In this document: positions 1 to 6,519 of the stretch, one piece after another | Numbering within the stretch: position 1 is the first letter of the stretch | How the letters are laid out: the number at the start of each line of letters is the position of its first letter | Assembly (NCBI GenBank): GCA_900545545.1 | Contig: UQZO01000026.1 | Location: forward strand, 1 to 21,235 | Direction of reading: 5' to 3' | DNA length: 21,235 nucleotides | Origin: an uncultured Subdoligranulum sp. | GTDB lineage: Bacteria; Bacillota; Clostridia; Oscillospirales; Ruminococcaceae | Program-made: the position numbers and the translations under genes | Notes under the pieces: model-generated | Seen by the model: only the letters and a program-made list of their open reading frames with translations | Database searches by the model: none | Told to the model about the DNA's origin: nothing

Positions 1-12
1 TATCAACGCTCG

Positions 13-21
13 TGCTATATT
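13..21 (+). promoter_or_regulatory. Possible extended -10 promoter for the ABC exporter
   Basis: A TG-c-TATATT string (TG at 13-14, hexamer 16-21) looks like an extended -10 element. It lies about 85 bases before the ABC ATPase start. The -35 region would fall outside the window, so this is a weak call. Confidence 0.25.
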
Positions 22-24
22 CGC

Positions 25-57
25 CCACAAGCATAGCTTGTGGTTCTTATATGAACC
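25..57 (+). other. Two overlapping small hairpins in the ABC exporter leader
   Basis: CCACAAGC (25-32) pairs with GCTTGTGG (36-43) around a 3-base loop. GGTTC (42-46) pairs with GAACC (53-57). The stems share bases 42-43, so they are largely alternative to each other. No T-run follows. They may be a leader structure or the 3' end of something that begins before the window. Confidence 0.4.
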
Positions 58-105
58 GAAATGGGGTGCGCGCAGGCTGCCGCCCCCATAGAAGGAGGAG
101 GAACC

Positions 106-939
106 ATGCGTGTCATCGACATTGAAAAGTTGACACGGGATTACGGCAGCGGCAAAGGCATCTTTGACGTATCCTTCCAGGTCAACGAGGGGGAGGTGTT
201 CGGGTTTCTGGGGCCCAACGGCGCGGGCAAAACCACGACCATCCGGCACCTGATGGGCTTTATCAAGGCCAAAAGCGGCCGCTGCACCATCCGGGGTATG
301 GACTGCTGGCAGGAACGCTGCAAGATCCAGGAACATCTGGGGTATATTCCCGGCGAGATCAGCTTTTTTGACGATATGACCGGCACAGAATACCTGAAAT
401 TTCTGGCGGGGTACCGGCGGCTGAAAACCGCCAACCGCATGGCCGAAATGATGGACCGCTTTGAGCTGGACCCCAAAAGCAAGATCAAAAAGATGAGCAA
501 GGGCACCAAGCAGAAGCTGGGCATTGTGGCGGCCTTTATGCACGACCCCGAGATTCTGATCCTGGACGAGCCCACCACCGGCCTGGACCCCCTGATGCAG
601 AGCCGCTTTGTGGAACTGCTGGCGGAAGAGAAAAGCCAAGGCAAAACGATTTTGCTTTCCAGCCATATTTTTGAAGAGGTGGAACGCACCTGCAGCCGCG
701 TGGGCATCATCCGCCAGGGCAAAATCGTGACGCTGGATTCGGTGGAGGCCCTGCGCAAACGGCATGTGCGCGCCTACCAGGTCACGCTGGAATCCGAGGC
801 GCTGGCCCGATCCTTTGCGGCGGATTTCGGCGGCAGCTGCCAGGGCCGGACGGTGACGGTAGCGGCCCGGCAAAGCCTGGAGGATATCTTTATGCACTAT
901 TACGGAGGGGGTGACCACGATGAACGGGACCCTGTATAA
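106..939 (+). CDS. ABC transporter ATP-binding protein (ABC-2 type exporter)
   Basis: This is the cytoplasmic ATPase subunit of an ABC-2 type exporter, 277 residues, a normal length for the family. Walker A is GPNGAGKT at residues 36-43. The signature is SKGTK near 131-135. Walker B is ILILDEP at 150-156, followed by the D-loop TTGLDP. The switch histidine is H187 in SSHIFEE. The Q-loop region reads YIPGEISFF, with Gly where many ABC ATPases carry Gln. ATG 106 is chosen because GGAGGAGG (about 94-101) lies just upstream; an in-frame ATG at 61 has no ribosome binding site. The gene overlaps the permease by 20 bases, so the two form one operon. The substrate (lipid, peptide or drug) cannot be read from the sequence. 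Confidence 0.95.
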   Translation: MRVIDIEKLTRDYGSGKGIFDVSFQVNEGEVFGFLGPNGAGKTTTIRHLMGFIKAKSGRCTIRGMDCWQERCKIQEHLGYIPGEISFFDDMTGTEYLKFLAGYRRLKTANRMAEMMDRFELDPKSKIKKMSKGTKQKLGIVAAFMHDPEILILDEPTTGLDPLMQSRFVELLAEEKSQGKTILLSSHIFEEVERTCSRVGIIRQGKIVTLDSVEALRKRHVRAYQVTLESEALARSFAADFGGSCQGRTVTVAARQSLEDIFMHYYGGGDHDERDPV

Positions 940-1717
940 GCGCGAAATGAAAGGCAGCGTAAAACTGCTTTTGATCTTTGGTGCCGTGATCACGCTGTAT
1001 GTGACCATCATCACCACCATGTACGAGCCGGAAATGATGGCCACCCTGGACAGCTTTTACGAGGTCATGCCCGAAATGATGGCCGCCGTGGGCATGAAAG
1101 CCGGCGCCACCACCCTCATCGGGTTCATGATCTCCTACCTGTACGGATTTATCCTGCTGGTGTTCCCCATGGTGTTCTGCATCCTGCGCGGCAACGGCCT
1201 CATCGGCCGCTATGTGGACCGGGGGTCCATGGCGGCGCTGGTGGCCGCCCCGGTGCGCCGCAGCACCATCGCCTGCACCCAGATGTCCGTGCTGGTCAGC
1301 GGCATTGTGCTGCTGGTAGGCTATACCACCGCGCTGGAATACGCGGTGGCGGAAAGCAGCTTCCCCGGAGAGCTGCCCCTGGACCAGCTGCTGACGGTAA
1401 ACACCGGGCTGCTCTGCCTGCACCTGTTCCTGGGGGGCATCTGCTTCCTGGCCTCCTGCCTTTTCTCCGACGCCAAATACAGCGTGGGGTTCGGCGCGGG
1501 CATCCCCGCCCTGATGTACGTATTGCAGATGCTGGCCAACTCCGGCGGCAAAGCCGAGAACGCCAAATATTTCACCGCCTTTACCCTGTTTGACGCCAAC
1601 GGCCTTGCGGCCGGGGAAACCGCCGCCCTGGGCGGTGCTATTGCCCTGCTGGCCGAGGCCGTGGCGTTGTACGCCGTCGGCATCACGGTGTTCTGCCGCA
1701 AGGACCTGCACATCTGA
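920..1717 (+). CDS. ABC-2 type transporter permease
   Basis: This is an integral membrane protein of 265 residues, the partner of the preceding ATPase. About six hydrophobic segments are visible, near residues 12-32, 66-90, 112-134, 150-175, 180-200 and 235-258. The N-terminus is short and cytoplasmic with a LYKREMKGSVK stretch typical of ABC-2 permeases. ATG 920 is preferred over GTG 911 because GGAGGGGG (903-910) is correctly spaced only for 920. The start lies inside the ATPase gene, which implies translational coupling. There is no clear terminator after the stop; the next gene has its own promoter. The family is confident from topology and neighbour, but the substrate is unknown. Confidence 0.85.
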   Translation: MNGTLYKREMKGSVKLLLIFGAVITLYVTIITTMYEPEMMATLDSFYEVMPEMMAAVGMKAGATTLIGFMISYLYGFILLVFPMVFCILRGNGLIGRYVDRGSMAALVAAPVRRSTIACTQMSVLVSGIVLLVGYTTALEYAVAESSFPGELPLDQLLTVNTGLLCLHLFLGGICFLASCLFSDAKYSVGFGAGIPALMYVLQMLANSGGKAENAKYFTAFTLFDANGLAAGETAALGGAIALLAEAVALYAVGITVFCRKDLHI

Positions 1718-1742
1718 CGGCGGCACCCAGGCGAAAACAGGA

Positions 1743-1771
1743 TTGCCATTTTTCCCGTGCCACCGTATAAT
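1743..1771 (+). promoter_or_regulatory. Sigma-70/SigA-type promoter of the coiled-coil gene
   Basis: TTGCCA (1743-1748), a 17-base spacer and a perfect TATAAT (1766-1771). It lies about 77 bases before the ATG at 1849, so that gene is probably transcribed independently of the ABC exporter. Confidence 0.6.
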
Positions 1772-1791
1772 GAAAGCAGGAACACCCCGGG

Positions 1792-1822
1792 GCAAAGGGG
1801 CGCGCCTGCGCCCGCCCCTTGC
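1792..1822 (+). other. G+C-rich hairpin in the 5' untranslated region of the coiled-coil gene
   Basis: GCAAAGGGGCG (1792-1802) can pair with CGCCCCTTGC (1813-1822), with one bulged A and a 10-base loop. It lies between the predicted promoter and the ribosome binding site. No T-run follows. It may affect mRNA stability, or be chance in G+C-rich DNA. Confidence 0.35.
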
Positions 1823-1848
1823 GGCACAACAAAAAGGAAGGGAACGCC

Positions 1849-2784
1849 ATGACATGCTATGATGAACCCCTGCGCCAGCTGCAGGCCCAGTGTGCAAGAA
1901 AGAAAAAGCTGGAAGCCTCCGCTGCGGAACTGCGCGCCCAGCGGGATGCCTACGCCCGCCGGGCCGAGGAATGCAAACGGCGGTTGTCCGCCGAAGAGGC
2001 GGATGTAACGCGGCTGGAACAGCCGAGCCTGACGGCCTTTTTCTACAACGTCCTGGGGAAGATGGACGAGAAACTTTCCAAGGAGCAGCGGGAGGCCTAT
2101 GCCGCCCAGCTGCAGTACGATGCCGCCGCCCGGGAATTGCAGGGCGCTGAGGAAGAATTGCAGCGGTGCGAAGCGGAACTGCGCCCCCTGCAGGGATGCG
2201 AGGCGCGCTATGCCGACCTTTTGCGGGAAAAGACCCGGGCCGTGAAAGCGGCGGGCGGTGCGGTTGCGGAAAAGATTTTGCAGCTGGAAGAGCGGGCCGG
2301 CTACCTGACGGGCCAGAAGCAGGAACTGCTGGAAGCGCAGCAGGCCGGCGACGCCGCCCTGGCCTGTGCCGACCGGATCCTTGCCGAACTGAGCAGCGCG
2401 GAAGGCTGGGGCACCTGGGACCTGATGGGCGGCGGTATGCTCAGTGACCTGGCCAAGCACAGCCACCTGGACGACGCCCAGGCCGCCGTGGGGGAACTGC
2501 AGACCCACCTGCGCCATTTCAAAACCGAGCTGGCCGACGTCACCATCGACGCCAACCTGCAGGTGAACATTGAGGGATTCCTGCGGGTAGCCGACTATTT
2601 CTTCGACGGCCTTCTGGCCGACTGGGCGGTGCTGGACCAGATCCGCACCTCCCGGGAACAGGTGCAGCACACCCGCAACCAGATCTGCGAGGTGCTGGGC
2701 CAGCTGCGGGCGCTGCAAGCCCGGGCCGAGGAGGAGCAGGCCCGCATTGCCCGGGAAATTGAGCAGCTGGTGGCCGGCGCGTGA
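1849..2784 (+). CDS. Conserved-looking coiled-coil protein of unknown function
   Basis: 311 residues, soluble, with no signal peptide or membrane segment. Residues about 5-190 are rich in Glu, Lys, Arg, Gln, Ala and Leu in heptad-like patterns, predicting a long coiled coil. It is interrupted near residue 65 by a short hydrophobic SLTAFFYNVLGKMDEKL stretch. A distinct central block around residues 185-205 reads GWGTWDLMGGGMLSD followed by LAKHSHLDDAQ, and looks like the conserved core. The C-terminus returns to coiled coil. ATG 1849 is chosen for the AAGGAAGGG element at 1835-1843; an in-frame TTG at 1819 lacks one. The gene is monocistronic between its own promoter and a strong terminator. 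I do not assign a function; a structural or membrane-stress scaffold is only a guess. Confidence 0.9.
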   Translation: MTCYDEPLRQLQAQCARKKKLEASAAELRAQRDAYARRAEECKRRLSAEEADVTRLEQPSLTAFFYNVLGKMDEKLSKEQREAYAAQLQYDAAARELQGAEEELQRCEAELRPLQGCEARYADLLREKTRAVKAAGGAVAEKILQLEERAGYLTGQKQELLEAQQAGDAALACADRILAELSSAEGWGTWDLMGGGMLSDLAKHSHLDDAQAAVGELQTHLRHFKTELADVTIDANLQVNIEGFLRVADYFFDGLLADWAVLDQIRTSREQVQHTRNQICEVLGQLRALQARAEEEQARIAREIEQLVAGA

Positions 2785-2823
2785 GCACGTTCGACAGCCC
2801 TTCCCTTTCCACGCATATACAGC

Positions 2824-2859
2824 AAGCCCCGGATACCGGCACCGGTATCCGGGGCTTTT
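2824..2859. terminator. Rho-independent terminator after the coiled-coil gene
   Basis: A perfect 15-base stem pairs AGCCCCGGATACCGG (2825-2839) with its complement at 2842-2856. It is followed by TTTT on the plus strand. It sits between the coiled-coil gene and the oppositely oriented response regulator remnant, so it may serve both, though the minus-strand T-run is poor. Confidence 0.85.
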
Positions 2860-2877
2860 GGCGCAGAAATGCAGGGA

Positions 2878-3291
2878 TCACGGGATGACGAAACGGTACC
2901 CCAGGCCGCGGACCGTCTGGATATACCGCGGGCGGGAGGGGTCATCCTCGATTTTGGCGCGCAGGCGGTTGATATACACCATGATGGCGTTTTCATCAAT
3001 GATGGCCGAACCCCACACCAGGTCATAGATCATATCCTTGGAGAAGATATGGTTCACATTGTCCATAAACAGCTTGATGATGGCATTTTCCTTGGAGGAG
3101 AGGACGATCTCCTGTCCGTTTTTGTAAAAGCGGAGGGTGCTGGTATTGTACTGGAAGGGACCGGCGGTGATCACCTGGTCCGACCCGGGCAGGCTGCCCC
3201 GGCTGCGGCGGATGAGGGCTTTTGCCTTGGCCGCCAGGGTGACGGGGTTGAGGGGCTTGGTGATGTAGTCATCCGCCCCTGCCTGGACGCC
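2878..3291 (-). pseudogene. OmpR/PhoB-type response regulator, N-terminus missing
   Basis: Reading leftward from about 3291, the frame opens inside a receiver domain. GADDYITKP carries the conserved switch lysine. An inter-domain linker follows, then a complete winged-helix effector domain with YNTSTLRFYKNG, LSSKENAIIKLFM, VYINRLRAKIED and the terminal VRGLGYRFVIP. The stop is TGA at 2878-2880. About 137 residues are present where a full OmpR-family regulator has about 225-230. The missing part is the first two thirds of the receiver, including the phospho-acceptor Asp and acidic pocket. No start codon with a ribosome binding site precedes the remnant; at about 3291 the sequence changes to a histidine kinase on the other strand. 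Two counted 60-base lines here give 48% G+C against about 65% in the kinase. Either a real rearrangement or an assembly join could explain it. Confidence 0.85.
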
Positions 3292-4593
3292 GACGGGACC
3301 ATCTATCTTTCCTTTGTAAAGGAAACCGAATCCCGGCTGCAGTACGCCGTGCTGGTAGAACTGACCGCCTTTTACGACACGGTGGCGGGGAATCTTATCG
3401 CCGGCACCCAGGACCGCATTCTGCTGCTGGACGCCGGGGGACGGACCGTGGTGTACCAGACGGCGGAGGGCGTCACGGCGGAACGCATCGGCAGCGATGC
3501 CCAGGCCGCCATCCAGCAGGAGGAACTGGATGCGCTGCTGGGCTGCCGGGACGGCGGCGAGCCGATGACCCTGTTCTACCAGGCCCGGGCCGCCGGGGGC
3601 GCCAAAGCCTACACCGCGCGGATGGCCGCCCTGCCCGCCGAGGGGAACAACGGCGTCTTTGTGGTGGGGGCCTCCCTGAATTTTGAGACCATCAAGCGGC
3701 CCATCCAGATGTCCACCATACGCCTGACCGCCTACAGCAGCATGATCGTGGTGGGCATTCTGCTGCTGGCCGGGTCCATCGTGCTGGCGACCCGCCGCAG
3801 CGCCCGGGCCCAGCAGGAGGTGCTCACCCTGCGGGAGCAGAACCAGGCCCTGGAGGAAGTGACCAAAAAGACCCAGGCACTGGCCCACCACCAGCGGCTG
3901 GAGATCATCGGCACCCTGACGTCCAGCATTGCCCACGAATTCAACAATCTGCTGACCCCCATCATGGGGTACTCCATCATGGTGCTGGAAAAACTGCCCC
4001 CGGAGGACGAAGAGACCTGCGACAACGTGCTGGAAATCTACGAGGCATCCCGGAAGGCCAAAACCATCATCTCCCGCCTTTCGGACCTTTCCCGGAAAAA
4101 CACCGCCCTCACCTTCCAGTATCTTTCGCCGGATGATCTGGCCCAGCGGGCGCTGGATATTGCCGCCCCCGCCAGGCCCCCCAAAGTGCAGGTGCAAAGC
4201 CGCCTGCAATGCCGCCACCTGTGGCTGTACGGCAACGAGATCCAGCTTTCCCAGATGCTGCTGAACCTGATTTTGAACGCCTACCAGGCCATGGAGGCGG
4301 AGGGCGGCACCCTGACCGTCACCACCGGGGCGGAGGGGGACGAGATCTGCTTCCGCATTGCCGACACCGGCCCCGGCATCGACCCCGCGGTGAGGAAGGA
4401 TATCTTTGAGCCCTTCTTTACCACCAAGGAGCGGGGCAAAGGCACCGGGCTGGGGCTGGCCATTGTGCAGCAGGTGGCCCAGGAGCACCACGGCAAGGTC
4501 TGTGTGGACAGCGAACCGGGCCGGGGCACCACCATGACCGTGCGCCTGCCCATGCCCGCCCGGGAGGACGAACCCGAACCCGACTCTTTATAA
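3283..4593 (+). CDS. Sensor histidine kinase, N-terminus missing
   Basis: This is the membrane histidine kinase half of a two-component system, recognisable from about 3283 (LDADGTIYLS). It keeps the distal part of an extracytoplasmic sensor domain, a membrane segment near 3721-3790 (MIVVGILLLAGSIVLA), and a coiled linker. The dimerisation/phosphoacceptor helix contains the SIAHEFNN motif, with its His codon at 3934-3936. The ATPase domain has an N-box (NLILNAYQAM near 4264), DTGPGID near 4363 and GTGLGLAIV near 4441. The first membrane helix and the start of the sensor are absent. The plus frame stays open back to an ATG at 2869, so gene callers may report a 574-residue protein. Its first 140 residues would be antisense of the response regulator and are not credible. 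The kinase catalytic core is intact, but the sensory input is lost unless this is an assembly artefact. Confidence 0.85.
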   Translation: MDADGTIYLSFVKETESRLQYAVLVELTAFYDTVAGNLIAGTQDRILLLDAGGRTVVYQTAEGVTAERIGSDAQAAIQQEELDALLGCRDGGEPMTLFYQARAAGGAKAYTARMAALPAEGNNGVFVVGASLNFETIKRPIQMSTIRLTAYSSMIVVGILLLAGSIVLATRRSARAQQEVLTLREQNQALEEVTKKTQALAHHQRLEIIGTLTSSIAHEFNNLLTPIMGYSIMVLEKLPPEDEETCDNVLEIYEASRKAKTIISRLSDLSRKNTALTFQYLSPDDLAQRALDIAAPARPPKVQVQSRLQCRHLWLYGNEIQLSQMLLNLILNAYQAMEAEGGTLTVTTGAEGDEICFRIADTGPGIDPAVRKDIFEPFFTTKERGKGTGLGLAIVQQVAQEHHGKVCVDSEPGRGTTMTVRLPMPAREDEPEPDSL

Positions 4594-4605
4594 TATAACC
4601 GCCCG

Positions 4606-4650
4606 CAAGGCCGGATACTTTTCCGCAAGGAGAGGTATCCGGCCTTGTTT
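4606..4650 (+). terminator. Rho-independent terminator after the histidine kinase
   Basis: CAAGGCCGGATAC (4606-4618) pairs perfectly with GTATCCGGCCTTG (4635-4647) around a 16-base loop, then TTT. It separates the kinase from the redox operon downstream. Confidence 0.85.
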
Positions 4651-4676
4651 CTTAACAAATATTAAGGGTGGGGTAA

Positions 4677-4704
4677 TTTTGCATTAAGCCGCGCTCGTTA
4701 TAAT
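4677..4704 (+). promoter_or_regulatory. Likely promoter of the cytidylate kinase-like/electron-transfer operon
   Basis: A perfect TATAAT at 4699-4704 lies 42 bases before the ATG at 4747. The best upstream element is TTGCAT at 4679-4684 (spacer 14) or the overlapping TTTTGC (spacer 16), so the -35 is weak. It follows a terminator and precedes ten closely packed co-directional genes, which supports it as the main start of the operon. Confidence 0.45.
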
Positions 4705-4746
4705 TTTGGCAAATCGTTTTTTCTGGGAATAGAACGGAGCCGGCGG

Positions 4747-5244
4747 ATGATTATAACCATTGCACGGAAATACGGCAGCGGCGGGCGGGAGATCGGCCGC
4801 CGCCTGGCCCGGGAACTGGACATCCCCTTTTACCATGTGGACGCCCTGCCCACCGGCGGCGGCGACGGCTGGCAGGAACAGATTTTGCAGCTGGCCGCCA
4901 AAGGCCCCTGCGTGATGGTGGGCTTTTGCGCCGACCACCTGCTGGCCGGGCGCGAGGGCGTCATGCGGGTGTTCATCCACTGCGATATGGCCCAGCGCCT
5001 GCGGCGGATCATGGAGGAAAACGGCCTTACCCGGGAGGAAGCCCAGCGGGAGGCCCTGTTCCAGGACCGGGAGCGGGCCCGGCTGTACGGGTATTATACC
5101 GGGGAAAAATGGACCGGCCTGGACCGCTACGACCTGACCATCAACAGCAGCCTTTTGGGTACGGCGGGCACCGTGGACCTGCTGCGCCAGTTTGTGGCGC
5201 TGAATGTGATGCGCAAACGCAGAGGCTTGTATGAGGAACGATAA
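4747..5244 (+). CDS. Cytidylate kinase-like family protein, short form
   Basis: 165 residues. The N-terminus (IARKYGSGGREIGRRLA, then ELDIPFYHVD) matches the cytidylate kinase-like family, a P-loop NMP-kinase relative whose glycine-rich loop reads GSGGREIG. Members normally have about 190-220 residues, with a variable insert between the first helix and the next conserved block (KGPCVMVGFCADHLL). Here the two are joined by only a few residues (ALPTGGGDGW), so that region is largely missing. The C-terminal half keeps VFIHCD, the Arg-rich LRRIMEENGLTREEAQ helix, and YDLTINSS. The start is set by GGAG at 4736-4739. The stop overlaps the next gene by 14 bases. A link between this family and the redox genes is not known to me; it may only share the promoter. 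Confidence 0.85.
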   Translation: MIITIARKYGSGGREIGRRLARELDIPFYHVDALPTGGGDGWQEQILQLAAKGPCVMVGFCADHLLAGREGVMRVFIHCDMAQRLRRIMEENGLTREEAQREALFQDRERARLYGYYTGEKWTGLDRYDLTINSSLLGTAGTVDLLRQFVALNVMRKRRGLYEER

Positions 5245-5632
5245 ACACACTCAACCCCGGCTGACCCTGTGCCGGGGGGATATTCTGGCCGCCGCCCTGA
5301 TCTTTCTGGCCGCCGTGGCCCTGCTGGTGTATTTCGGCACAGGCGCCCGCGGGAACGCCGCCACCGTCCAGGTATGGCAGGACGGCACCCTGCAGGGGGA
5401 GTACCCCTTGGCGGTGGACCGGGAATTTGTGGTGGCGGGCCGTTACCACAACACCGTGCAGATCCAGAACGGCCGGGTCTGCATCCTGGACGCCGACTGC
5501 CCGGGGCAGGACTGCGTCAAGAGCGGCTGGCACAAGGACACCGGGCGCAGCATCGTCTGCCTGCCCAACCGGCTGGAACTGCGGCTGGTGGGCGGGGCGG
5601 CTGAACCCGAGATCGACGGCGTTACCGGATAG
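5231..5632 (+). CDS. NusG domain II-containing membrane protein (EetA-like)
   Basis: 133 residues: a short cytoplasmic N-terminus, one membrane anchor (about 19-38) and an extracytoplasmic NusG domain II-type beta domain. The family hallmark is seen as CPGQDC (Cys90, Cys95) followed by SGW and SIVCLPNRL (Cys110), with a further Cys84. The spacing suggests a cysteine-bearing site on the outer face. It has nothing to do with transcription elongation despite the domain name. Proteins of this type next to Gx transporter proteins are what I recall as the EetA/EetB pair of flavin-based extracellular electron transfer loci; that equivalence is from memory and moderately confident. The start lies inside the kinase-like gene with a modest AGAGG upstream. 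Confidence 0.85.
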   Translation: MRNDKHTQPRLTLCRGDILAAALIFLAAVALLVYFGTGARGNAATVQVWQDGTLQGEYPLAVDREFVVAGRYHNTVQIQNGRVCILDADCPGQDCVKSGWHKDTGRSIVCLPNRLELRLVGGAAEPEIDGVTG

Positions 5633-5643
5633 GAGGCTGCACC

Positions 5644-6192
5644 ATGGACAAAACCCGACGCCTGGCCCGGGGCGCACTGCTGACCGCCCTGGCCCTGGGC
5701 TTATCCTATATGGAACGGTTCATCCCCCTGCAATTGCTGATTCCCCTGCCGGGCATCAAGCTGGGGCTGGCCAATGTTGTAACGCTGTTTGCCGTGTACT
5801 TTCTGGGCAGCCGGGCCGCTTTGCAGATCCTTTGCGTGCGGTGCCTGCTGGGGTCCCTGTTCGGGGGCGGCGTTACCGCGTTTTTCTTTTCCATCACCGG
5901 GGGGCTGCTGGCGCTGGCCGCCATGGTGCTTGCACGGCGGCTGCCCTTTCTTTCCATCTACGGGGTCAGCGTCTGCGGCGCGGCGGCCCACCATGTGGGG
6001 CAGATCCTGGTGGCGGTGGCGCTGCTGCGCTCCGGCTATGTGTTTGCGTACCTGCCCTTTCTGCTGCTGGTCGCCATCGCCACCGGCTTTTTGACCGGCG
6101 CCGTCTCGGCGGCCTGTTTCCGGGCCATGATCGCGGCGGACCTGCCCTTTACATCGAATATGGAGGCAACGTATGTTGGTAAAATTCATTGA
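5644..6192 (+). CDS. Gx transporter family protein (EetB-like; formerly heptaprenyl diphosphate synthase component I)
   Basis: 182 residues, about five to six membrane helices. The N-terminal TRRLARGALLTALALGLSY segment, the following PGIKLGLANVVTLFA and the glycine-rich GSLFGGG plus SITGG stretches are typical of the Gx transporter family (Pfam PF07456). Its role is not settled. The old name reflects neighbourhood with polyprenyl synthases, not enzymology. In Gram-positive electron-transfer loci it accompanies the NusG-II protein, as here with 11 bases between the genes. A TAGGAGG site precedes the ATG. The stop overlaps the next gene by 20 bases. No polyprenyl synthase gene is in the window. 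Confidence 0.87.
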   Translation: MDKTRRLARGALLTALALGLSYMERFIPLQLLIPLPGIKLGLANVVTLFAVYFLGSRAALQILCVRCLLGSLFGGGVTAFFFSITGGLLALAAMVLARRLPFLSIYGVSVCGAAAHHVGQILVAVALLRSGYVFAYLPFLLLVAIATGFLTGAVSAACFRAMIAADLPFTSNMEATYVGKIH

Positions 6193-6502
6193 AATGATCC
6201 TGCCTACCCTGATTGCAATTCTGGAACTGATGGGCATTTTTGTGGTGGCCGTTTCTTCGGCGGCCGCCTTTGTGCGGTACCTGAAAGGGCTTGTGTCCCA
6301 CACCAACGCGGACGTAAAGTTTGCCCTGGCCAACGGCCTGGCCACCAGCCTGGAATTCAAAATGGCGGCGGAGATTTTAAAGACGGTCCTGGTGCGCGAG
6401 ATGAACGAACTGATGGTCCTGGGCGCCGTCATCCTTTTACGGGCACTGTTGTCATTTCTGATCCACTTTGAAATGAAGCAGATAGATCACACCGAACCAT
6501 AA
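6173..6502 (+). CDS. DUF1622 family small membrane protein
   Basis: 109 residues with membrane segments near residues 8-32 (LIAILELMGIFVVAVSSAAA) and 80-98. A conserved-looking cytoplasmic middle reads ALANGLATSLEFKMAAEILKT. This layout and the LE(F/L)K-A-EILKT core fit the DUF1622 family, whose function is unknown. A TGGAGG at 6161-6166 sets the start, which lies inside the Gx gene (20-base overlap), so it is very likely co-translated. It sits between the EetB-like gene and the surface lipoprotein, which hints at a role in the electron-transfer system, but that is inference from position only. Confidence 0.8.
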   Translation: MLVKFIEMILPTLIAILELMGIFVVAVSSAAAFVRYLKGLVSHTNADVKFALANGLATSLEFKMAAEILKTVLVREMNELMVLGAVILLRALLSFLIHFEMKQIDHTEP

Positions 6503-6519
6503 TGCAGGAGGCATCACCC

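Noticed and set aside
2869..3282. Plus-strand N-terminal extension of the histidine kinase
   Set aside because: It is the exact reverse complement of a recognisable response regulator effector domain, so it is an accidental open frame.
2825..4647. CCGGATAC/GTATCCGG shared by the terminators on either side of the two-component region, as possible element ends
   Set aside because: Only 8 bases are shared, each occurrence is explained by a terminator stem, and there is no target duplication or transposase.
4681..4746. FMN riboswitch before the flavin-related operon
   Set aside because: The leader is only about 35-60 bases and lacks the conserved FMN riboswitch core; only promoter elements are visible.
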